A stretch of DNA of 23,687 bases. It comes from JAZNLR01 sp045579195 (GTDB lineage Bacteria; Bacillota; Clostridia; Christensenellales; CAMQZB01). The notes under the pieces were generated by a model. The model was not told the origin of the DNA, made no database searches, and saw nothing but the letters and a program-made list of their open reading frames with translations. The position numbers were made by a program, and so were the translations under genes. Position 1 is the first letter of the stretch. Every line of letters begins with the position of its first letter. Of this stretch, positions 7,106-13,186 are shown piece after piece. The stretch lies in NCBI GenBank assembly GCA_045579195.1, contig JAZNLR010000144.1, positions 1 through 23,687 of the forward strand. The letters run 5' to 3'.

Positions 7106-8620
7106 CTACCTTTTTTCTTTGATCTTCAAAAATCTTGCCAAAAAGGGCAATTCCTCTTTGGTGAAAACGCCGAGTCCCAAAAGCGCCAAGCCGTACGCCA
7201 AAAATCCGCAACCTCCTGCCAAAAAGAGGGTGAGGTTTTCTGATCGCAACGGCAAATTTGCCAAAACTGCAATCACGACAGCACAACAAATGATCGCCAA
7301 ACAAAGGCGTAGCTTTTTGTGATCAGGGGCGCGTTGGACCTCTTTAATAATATATACCAAATTGACCGCAAGTGCAACAAAATAACAGGCAAGTTCAGAA
7401 ATTGCCACCCCGAATATGCCGATTTTCCCCGCACGCAAAAGAAAGACCTCAACAGCACTTTTGACAAGAAGAGAAAGCGCCAGCGCGACGACAGGAACGC
7501 GGCTTTTCTTCACAGCTTGCAGAGTTGCAGATGCCGTTTGAACCATCGAAAGAATGAAAATCCCTACCGAAGAAATGCGGATGAGCCTTACCATAAGTGT
7601 GCGCTCCGATAGAGAAAAACCACCATATAAAAACGCGACAACGTTCTCGGAAAGAAGAAAGAGCGCCACCGCACACGGCAGAGAAACCGCAAGCGTGAGC
7701 TTAAATGAAAGCGCAATCTTTTCCGTTCGCGCTCCTTCGCTGGAAGAGGAAATTGCCGCAAGCGCAGACGTTGCAATCCCTCCTGCAAGTCCAACGGGAA
7801 GCGCAATCAGTGAATGAACGGGGCCGCTTAAGATGCCGTACTCCGCGGTCGCAACGCTCACAGGAGCATCCAAAAGGTTGATGACAAGAAGGCTGTCCAA
7901 AAGATGGGAAAACGGCGTTAAACACGCGGCAATCGCGATGGGAAACGCCGTTTGAAACACCGTTCGGAAAGACACCTTTTCCGCATTTTTGAATTTGTTT
8001 TTGCCTTTTGTGCGTAAGCACAAAAAGAGAAGAGCTCCCCCTTCACTCATCGTCACGGCAAAACATGCAGCTGCAGCCGCTCTCGGCAAGGATGGCAAAA
8101 ACAGAGAAACCAACAAAAGCCCGAAAACGGTCTTGATGAGCTGTTCCAACACCTGAGAAATCGCCGTTGGAAACATGTTCATCTCTGCCTGAAATCGCCC
8201 GCGAACGGATGCGATAAAGCACACCAAAAAGACGGAGGGGGACAAAAAGACATAGGAAAGAGCGGCATCTAAATTTCCCTGCAACGACGCAAGCGGAACC
8301 GCCAAAAGCGCCATTACAAGCGTTCCGAGCGCACCAAACAGCAAAAGCCCGCGCCGCGCGGAAAGAAAAATTCCCTGCGCACGGGCTACATTCCCTTCGC
8401 GGAGCGCTTCCGCTCCAAGGTGTGCAATGGCGGACGGAATTCCACCCGAGGAGAGGACGAGCAAGAAAGTGTAAACCGGGAAGACCAATTGATAGATCCC
8501 CATTCCCTCTCCACCCAACAGCGCCGTGAGCGGAATGCGGTAAAACGCGCCCAAAAGCTTCGCTGTCAGGCCACCCAACGCAAGAACGAGAGCAGACGTC
8601 GCAAGAGAGCGCCCTTTCAC
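7106..8620 (-). CDS. SpoVB/YabM-like MOP-superfamily lipid or polysaccharide flippase
   Basis: This 504-residue polytopic membrane protein has about 14 hydrophobic segments and begins MKGRSLATSALVLALGGLTA, typical of the SpoVB/polysaccharide transporter branch of the MOP flippases. The AKLLGAFYRIPLTALLGGEGMGIYQ-type opening, with a proline-containing helix and GxG turn, is the family hallmark. Members translocate undecaprenyl-linked cell wall or polysaccharide precursors; in spore-formers some act in cortex synthesis. Its place between spoVT and yabN equals that of yabM in B. subtilis, so it is a YabM-type paralogue rather than SpoVB itself. The GTG start overlaps the spoVT stop as GTGA, implying coupled translation. 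The substrate is not known. Confidence 0.9.
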   Translation of the reverse strand: MKGRSLATSALVLALGGLTAKLLGAFYRIPLTALLGGEGMGIYQLVFPVYTFLLVLSSGGIPSAIAHLGAEALREGNVARAQGIFLSARRGLLLFGALGTLVMALLAVPLASLQGNLDAALSYVFLSPSVFLVCFIASVRGRFQAEMNMFPTAISQVLEQLIKTVFGLLLVSLFLPSLPRAAAAACFAVTMSEGGALLFLCLRTKGKNKFKNAEKVSFRTVFQTAFPIAIAACLTPFSHLLDSLLVINLLDAPVSVATAEYGILSGPVHSLIALPVGLAGGIATSALAAISSSSEGARTEKIALSFKLTLAVSLPCAVALFLLSENVVAFLYGGFSLSERTLMVRLIRISSVGIFILSMVQTASATLQAVKKSRVPVVALALSLLVKSAVEVFLLRAGKIGIFGVAISELACYFVALAVNLVYIIKEVQRAPDHKKLRLCLAIICCAVVIAVLANLPLRSENLTLFLAGGCGFLAYGLALLGLGVFTKEELPFLARFLKIKEKR

Positions 8621-9159
8621 GAAAAGTTCGCCCCCAAGCAGTACGCTGCAAGCTCCAAGAAGCGGACGTCATTCAAAAAGTCCTCTTCCTTCTTTTCGCT
8701 TGCAAACACAACGCCACCAAGCACGTCTCCATCCACCAAAATAGGAACAACCGCTTGCCGCGCGTACTCCTTGTCGTCCGTTTCGGTAAGCGGAATGCAG
8801 CGATCTTTCCCGTCCGCTAAAAGAAGGGTTTTCCTCTTCTCCAATGCAGACATCACACTTTCACTGATGCGACCACCAAGATAGGCCTTTCTTCCTTCCC
8901 CTGCGCACGCGATAACAGAATCCGTGTCGGTCACCAACGTCAGATTCCCCGAGAGTTCGTTAAGCTTGTTTGCATATTCTTCAGCGAATTCCCCAATCTC
9001 GTTGATGGGGGAATACTTCTTGAAAATGAGCTCCCCTTCACGACTCGTGAAGATCTCCAGCGGATCACCCTCACGCAAGCGGAAAACCTTACGGATCTCC
9101 TTCGGGATCACCACCCTTCCAAGTTCGTCAATGCGACGTACGATTCCTGTTGCTTTCAT
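8617..9159 (-). CDS. spoVT: Stage V sporulation transcription factor SpoVT
   Basis: SpoVT is an AbrB-type DNA-binding regulator that adjusts forespore (sigma-G) gene expression in spore-formers. The 180-residue length matches the family. The swapped-hairpin AbrB domain (1-50) is almost canonical: MKATGIVRRIDELGRVVIPK, then IRKVFRLREGDPLEIF and KKYSPINEIGEFA. Residues about 56-178 form the GAF-like effector domain. The ATG is 8 bases after AAGGAG, but that ribosome binding site is the 3' arm of a long hairpin (9164-9218), so translation may be controlled. It heads an operon with the flippase, yabN, dusB, the nitrilase homologue and trmL. In relatives the gene directly upstream is mfd or a PrsA-like foldase; here a URO-D/PocR module intervenes. 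Confidence 0.97.
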   Translation of the reverse strand: MKATGIVRRIDELGRVVIPKEIRKVFRLREGDPLEIFTSREGELIFKKYSPINEIGEFAEEYANKLNELSGNLTLVTDTDSVIACAGEGRKAYLGGRISESVMSALEKRKTLLLADGKDRCIPLTETDDKEYARQAVVPILVDGDVLGGVVFASEKKEEDFLNDVRFLELAAYCLGANFS

Positions 9160-9163
9160 AGAA

Positions 9164-9218
9164 AAATCTCCTTGCTCTACAGATTTGTACTGTTAATATC
9201 TGTAAAACAAGGAGATTT
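9164..9218 (-). promoter_or_regulatory. 21-bp RNA hairpin sequestering the spoVT ribosome binding site
   Basis: The sense (minus-strand) RNA can form one continuous 21-bp stem with a 13-base loop: AAAUCUCCUUG pairs with CAAGGAGAUUU (11 bp), UUUU pairs with AGAG through two U-A and two U-G pairs, and ACAGAU pairs with AUCUGU (6 bp). The AAGGAG of spoVT is in the 3' arm. On the opposite strand the middle four positions would be C-A mismatches, so the full stem exists only in the spoVT-sense RNA. It is followed by five U residues just before the start codon, so it could also end transcripts arriving from the URO-D gene. A TATAAA at 9221-9216 might start transcripts within the 5' arm, which would free the site. 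Confidence 0.7.
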
Positions 9219-9241
9219 ATACTACTTTTTCAAATCCATCT

Positions 9242-10237
9242 TCACTGCCTTTGCAACACAGAGAGCATCGCTTCCAGGTTCTCGGGTGGAACGTCTCCCG
9301 GAACTGCATGCGTCGGCCCGGCAATGAGGCCGCCTCGTCGAAATGCGTGCAAAATTTCACGCGTTACGCTCTTAATCTCCTCCGGCGTCTTAGACGGAAG
9401 ATCGCGTTGCGTGCTGATGCCGCCCCAAATTGCAAGTTTTCCATATATCTTGTCCGCATATTCATATCCGTATATCTCGGGCTGGAACGTGTTATAGACG
9501 TTCAAACCAATCTCGATGAGGTCATCCATCACCTCACGAATGTCACCGCAGGAGTGTTGAATAACGTACTTCCCTCCCGCTCTGACTCTACCATAGAGTT
9601 TTGCAAGACGCGGTTTAATAAAGCGTCGCCAAAGATTCGGCCCCATAATAAGCCCTTTCTGCTGTCCCCAATCGTCTCCGAAATAAAAACCATCAAATTC
9701 ATATTCCAACGCAATGTCGATGATCTTCAAAAGGCGATCTGTGATACGGTCAAGAAGCTCGTCAACAAACTCAGGAGCAATGATCATATCGCAGAGCAAG
9801 TCCTCCATCCCACGCAATGTCCACGCGCGTTCAAACAGAGAAAAACCCACTCCAGCCATTCGGAACTCACTCTCATTTTTAGAAAGAGCTTCCATGCGCC
9901 CACGAATATATCCTTCGTCAACAGGTGCCAATGCAAAGGTTTCAAGGTCCTCATGGTCTTTCAAACAGATATTATCAATCACACCGATATCCTTATCAAC
10001 GCCCGTCTTGTTCCAAACGACGCCAAACTCATCCTGAAAGAACCCCGGTTTTAACTCAATTTGCGGTTTGTTCAAATTATGCAACAAAAGATGATTGTTG
10101 ATCGTTTTTAAAAAATTGGGGTCATTGCGAAACGCCGCCATCTTGCGGTACATCTGCCCGGTAAAATCCACGTGATGAGGCAAATAATCCGTTGGTTGAA
10201 ATTGAATCGTTGCAAAAACACGCTCTCTGTTTGTCAT
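9242..10237 (-). CDS. Uroporphyrinogen decarboxylase (URO-D)-fold protein, MtaA/methyltransferase-like branch
   Basis: This 331-residue protein has the URO-D TIM-barrel but not the signature of true haem-pathway HemE; it resembles the anaerobic branch related to corrinoid-dependent methyltransferases such as MtaA. Visible motifs are an N-terminal TNRERVFATIQFQPTD opening, FYFGDDWG (184-191), QHSCGD (227-232) and GPTHAVPGDVPPEN (307-320). In MtaA-type enzymes a His-x-Cys plus a distal Cys bind zinc; here His228 and Cys230 are present and the distal position seems to be His310. No corrinoid protein or activator is adjacent. It is divergent from a PocR-AraC regulator, which probably controls it. 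The ATG follows AGGAGC. Substrate and reaction are unknown; involvement in methyl transfer is an inference from family. Confidence 0.8.
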   Translation of the reverse strand: MTNRERVFATIQFQPTDYLPHHVDFTGQMYRKMAAFRNDPNFLKTINNHLLLHNLNKPQIELKPGFFQDEFGVVWNKTGVDKDIGVIDNICLKDHEDLETFALAPVDEGYIRGRMEALSKNESEFRMAGVGFSLFERAWTLRGMEDLLCDMIIAPEFVDELLDRITDRLLKIIDIALEYEFDGFYFGDDWGQQKGLIMGPNLWRRFIKPRLAKLYGRVRAGGKYVIQHSCGDIREVMDDLIEIGLNVYNTFQPEIYGYEYADKIYGKLAIWGGISTQRDLPSKTPEEIKSVTREILHAFRRGGLIAGPTHAVPGDVPPENLEAMLSVLQRQ

Positions 10238-10261
10238 TTTAAGCTCCTAAAAATGAGTTTT

Positions 10262-10288
10262 CTTATACTTATAATATTAACTTGACAA
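10262..10288 (-). promoter_or_regulatory. Weak candidate promoter of the URO-D gene
   Basis: On the minus strand TTGTCA (10288-10283) and TATAAG (10267-10262) are 15 bases apart, shorter than optimal. The -35 overlaps the -35 of the divergent regulator promoter within CTTGACAAG (10281-10289). Weak basal activity with activator dependence would fit the spacing, but this is an inference. Confidence 0.35.
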
Positions 10289-10310
10289 GCTAACGAAATG
10301 ATAGTAAAAT
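10282..10310 (+). promoter_or_regulatory. Promoter of the PocR-AraC regulator
   Basis: TTGACA (10282-10287) and TAAAAT (10305-10310) are separated by 17 bases, a good vegetative promoter. It lies about 70 bases before the regulator's start, leaving a leader of roughly 60 bases in which I see no conserved riboswitch-like structure. Confidence 0.7.
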
Positions 10311-10379
10311 AATTACAATGATTAGCATATATTTTCATTTTTTGTACGATAACACAGTCTAACCATAGGAGTTCTTTCA

Positions 10380-11294
10380 ATGGGTATCGAATTTAACTAC
10401 CAAGAGCTTGATCAATTGCTGCGCGATTTTCATAACATCACCAACGTTAAAATCGGCATGTCCCTCCCGGACGGGCGCTTCTTTCGCGGATCGGGTGGCA
10501 AGCAGTGTGCTTTTTGCAGCATTGTCAAATCCGACAAGCACTTCCGAGACCGTTGTGAGGAGCAGGATCACCATGCCCTTGAGGAAGCAATGAAAGGAAA
10601 CACCCAGATTTACATCTGCCACGCCGGATTATATGAATCCATAACGCCCATTTTCTCTCGCGGCAAACCAATTTCTGCGCTACACATCGGTCAGGTTGCG
10701 CCCAACATCAGCAATGAAGCTGCAATGGAGTCCCTCAAAGAGCGTTTGAGCGATCACCCCAGATTTGACGAACTTGTCACGGAATACTTCAAAATGAAGC
10801 CCCGTTCAAATGATTATCTTGAGTCGTGCGCAAACATTATGAAGTCGTGCGCAGGATATATCTACCTCAACAATCTTGTCACGTTGGAACGCTCTTCCCT
10901 CTTTGTTCGCCTCAAAGATTACATCTCGTCGAATTACACGAAAGACGTTTCTCTGCAGGATATGGCACGTGAGCTTGGCGTTTGTGTCACCACCCTTTGC
11001 ACCACCATTCGAAACGAGAACAACACAACGCCTCACGCAATGTTGAACAGCTTCCGAATGGAAAAGGCTCGCGAACTTTTGAAAGATTCTGCCCTTCCCG
11101 TCAACAAAATTGCTCCTGTCGTTGGTATTTCGGATTATAATTACTTCTCTCGCTGTTTCAAAAAAGAGATGGGGCTTAGCCCTTCGCAATACCGCAAGCT
11201 GACATACGACAAACATCTCCAATCCGAACGAATGCAAACAGACAGTGCACGAAACGAAACACTTGGCATCTTCCGATTTAAGGCACAATCATAA
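10380..11294 (+). CDS. PocR-domain AraC-family transcriptional regulator
   Basis: The 304-residue regulator has an N-terminal PocR ligand-binding domain (about 8-165) and a C-terminal AraC double helix-turn-helix (about 175-275). The PocR part carries four cysteines, Cys43 and Cys46 in QCAFC, Cys59 in RCEEQD and Cys80 in YICHAGLYE, a pattern able to hold a metal or redox cofactor. The AraC part shows SLQDMARELGV, the second helix-turn-helix VNKIAPVVGISDYNYFSRCFKKEMGLSPSQYR, read as two pieces, and ends with a 30-residue polar tail. AGGAG precedes the ATG by 9 bases. PocR activates propanediol and cobalamin genes in enterics and similar proteins often accompany URO-D/corrinoid modules; the adjacent divergent URO-D gene is the likely target. 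The effector is unknown. Confidence 0.92.
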   Translation: MGIEFNYQELDQLLRDFHNITNVKIGMSLPDGRFFRGSGGKQCAFCSIVKSDKHFRDRCEEQDHHALEEAMKGNTQIYICHAGLYESITPIFSRGKPISALHIGQVAPNISNEAAMESLKERLSDHPRFDELVTEYFKMKPRSNDYLESCANIMKSCAGYIYLNNLVTLERSSLFVRLKDYISSNYTKDVSLQDMARELGVCVTTLCTTIRNENNTTPHAMLNSFRMEKARELLKDSALPVNKIAPVVGISDYNYFSRCFKKEMGLSPSQYRKLTYDKHLQSERMQTDSARNETLGIFRFKAQS

Positions 11295-11309
11295 AAAAGT
11301 GACAAATAA

Positions 11310-11339
11310 AAAAATCCCCGACAACCGTCGGGGATTTTT
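11310..11339. terminator. Bidirectional terminator between the regulator and foldase genes
   Basis: A 13-bp stem with GC-rich core ATCCCCGAC / GTCGGGGAT and an AACC loop separates two convergent genes. T-rich tracts follow on both strands (TTTTTA on plus, seven T on minus), so it should end the PocR-AraC transcript from the left and the foldase transcript from the right. Confidence 0.93.
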
Positions 11340-11349
11340 ATTGCTCTTA

Positions 11350-13059
11350 TTAACCGAGGAGCTGTTTGTATACGTTGGGATAAGTCACAACATATCCCTC
11401 TCTCTCGGTGTAAGACTCGAGAATCGAGGACTCCTGCTCCGTGTAGTAATCAGCCTGCATATCAGCAGTGATTGCATGATAGAAATCGTAACTGAACGTT
11501 CCTTCCGTCTCACGCTCTGCGTGGTTATAAACGGTTTCAACGCCCTTGACGATCTTCTTCGTGCAGTAAATGATGTGATATCCGAAGTCCGTTGCAACAA
11601 CGGTGTAAGATCCGACGCCGGAGGCAACAACGGCACGCGCTGCCTCAGCAAATTCGATGACATAAGTCTCGTTTTCGGTGATACCAACTTCAGGTGCGGA
11701 AACATATCCAATGTAACTCTGGAGAGCGCCGGGATCCGTTCCGAATGCGAAGATATAATCATTGAAGACGTCTTTAGCGTTCTTCGCAGAAGCGGTCTTG
11801 ATTTCAAAGCCGTCAACAGTGGAAGCAACAGCACCTTCAAGCGCCTTGTCAAGCTCGACAATGAAGTCAGCAAACGGGATTTCTTCAGCGGTGAGCTCAT
11901 CGTAGAGATACATTCCATCGCTGTTCTTCTCGTGCTTCCCAAGTCCGTTAAGCTTCGGCGTTACCGTTCCACGGAATGCGATCGAATCAAAGAGCTTCTT
12001 GGACTCTTCCGTGTCGTATCCGTAATGATACAGCCAGCTGTCACGCTGATCCTGAACCTTCAATCCATTGAGGAGCTCTGCACGCTTTGCAACGTACGTC
12101 TCGTTCGACCAATCCATCGCCTGGTACGAGGAGAGCAAGGAACTCTGATAGTCATTAAAGCCGATCAAGAGGTTCATAACGTATCCATAGCCGGAGGTTG
12201 CGTTGTAAAGAACGAACTCGCTGTCGCTGACGCTGTCAAGCGCGGTTGCGTACTGCGAAGGATCGATTGCAAACTCTTCCTGCTGCTGAATGACAAGGTT
12301 CTCAAAACGAGCCTGTGCTTCTGCTTCGGAAACAACGACCTGATCTTTGATGAAGTCCTGATACTTCGTGATCATCTTGTTTTCCTTTGCGGTCTTCACG
12401 AGGGAATCATAGAACTCTTCATAGGTCTCTTCTCTCTGCTCGATGACACGGATCATTCTCTTGTAAGCGGCATAGCGCTCATTGGACATCTCATCGGGGT
12501 TGATGGTTGCATACGTTCCAATCACATCTTCCTCGTCCGAAGAGGGCGTCTGACGCAAGGACGGGAAAATAAAGTCATCTTCATCGGATTCCTCATCCGA
12601 CTCACCGTCTTCATACCATTCCTCGTAGATCTTCTCCTCGTACGTATCCAACAACTCGCTGATGCTCTTTTCGACCTGCTTCGTGATCTTTGCAAGCTCA
12701 TCTGCGGTCAAATATGCATCGTAACGTGCGTGGCGCGTATCTTCCGTGGAGGGCGTTCCAACCTTCTCCATCTGATCCATCGCCGCATGCAAAACGATCG
12801 TGCGGTTTACGTTGTAATCCATGAGGTACTCAACGAGCTCTTCCGCGCTCGAGAAGTAACTCTCATACTGATAGCCAAACGTGGTGTAAGACGTCACGAG
12901 GTCTTCCTTCGTGATTTCGTCAATTCGATCTCCTGCGCCCACTCTTGCAACGACCTGCGCCAAATCTCTCTCGCTGTTTTTGACAAACAACGTACAGCCC
13001 GAGAACACGGACGCGGTCATAACAACCACAAGAATGAGAACCAATAACTTCTTTTTCAT
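11350..13059 (-). CDS. Foldase-like lipoprotein with diverged parvulin (PPIC) C-terminal region
   Basis: This 569-residue protein has a lipoprotein signal peptide (MKKKLLVLILVVVMTASVFS, lipobox VFSGC with Cys22), so it should be anchored outside the cytoplasmic membrane. Its C-terminal third resembles the end of a parvulin prolyl isomerase: FIFAFG-like lead, YVIEFAEAA, then VVATDFGYHII (His495). The expected opening ARHIL strand with the first catalytic His is not evident, so isomerase activity is uncertain. Residues about 148-178 form a very acidic, low-complexity insert (SDEESDEDD). The family position, beside mfd and before spoVT, is where Clostridia carry a PrsA-like foldase. It has its own promoter upstream and a shared terminator downstream; AGGAGA precedes the ATG. 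Likely role: folding of exported proteins. Confidence 0.8.
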   Translation of the reverse strand: MKKKLLVLILVVVMTASVFSGCTLFVKNSERDLAQVVARVGAGDRIDEITKEDLVTSYTTFGYQYESYFSSAEELVEYLMDYNVNRTIVLHAAMDQMEKVGTPSTEDTRHARYDAYLTADELAKITKQVEKSISELLDTYEEKIYEEWYEDGESDEESDEDDFIFPSLRQTPSSDEEDVIGTYATINPDEMSNERYAAYKRMIRVIEQREETYEEFYDSLVKTAKENKMITKYQDFIKDQVVVSEAEAQARFENLVIQQQEEFAIDPSQYATALDSVSDSEFVLYNATSGYGYVMNLLIGFNDYQSSLLSSYQAMDWSNETYVAKRAELLNGLKVQDQRDSWLYHYGYDTEESKKLFDSIAFRGTVTPKLNGLGKHEKNSDGMYLYDELTAEEIPFADFIVELDKALEGAVASTVDGFEIKTASAKNAKDVFNDYIFAFGTDPGALQSYIGYVSAPEVGITENETYVIEFAEAARAVVASGVGSYTVVATDFGYHIIYCTKKIVKGVETVYNHAERETEGTFSYDFYHAITADMQADYYTEQESSILESYTEREGYVVTYPNVYKQLLG

Positions 13060-13108
13060 CTATACTTCTCCTGTACATGATGTTGCATTAATAGAATCAT
13101 ACTTTGGT

Positions 13109-13137
13109 ATTATACAAAATTCTCGCATTATTTGCAA
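13109..13137 (-). promoter_or_regulatory. Promoter of the foldase lipoprotein gene
   Basis: On the minus strand TTGCAA (13137-13132) and a perfect TATAAT (13114-13109) are 17 bases apart. It starts about 50 bases after the mfd stop and gives a leader of roughly 45 bases. I see no convincing terminator hairpin between mfd and this promoter, only a T run at 13158-13166 without a stem, so read-through from mfd is possible. Confidence 0.8.
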
Positions 13138-13186
13138 TAAATTTTGACTGCTTTCCAAAAAAAAATACGCAAACTTCACGCAAATC

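Noticed and set aside
7095..7304. 70-codon N-terminal extension of the YabN/MazG protein
   Set aside because: It lies in another frame of the flippase gene; the family start MITVIGLG begins at 7094.
9200..9250. A sigma-G promoter for spoVT
   Set aside because: TGAAGA resembles a sigma-G -35, but no CATACTA-like -10 is found at the proper distance; only a TATAAA is present.
10238..10379. A cobalamin riboswitch ahead of the URO-D or PocR gene
   Set aside because: The gap is only 142 bases, is AT-rich and shows no B12-box-like conserved sequence or long pairing.
11245..13047. 600-codon open frame on the plus strand across the foldase gene
   Set aside because: The minus-strand gene has a lipobox, a promoter, a ribosome binding site and a parvulin-like end. 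The plus frame begins inside the regulator gene, crosses a strong terminator and shows no domain.
13158..13166. A terminator after mfd
   Set aside because: There is a nine-base T run on the minus strand but no stem before it, only a short direct repeat of TTTGCGT.
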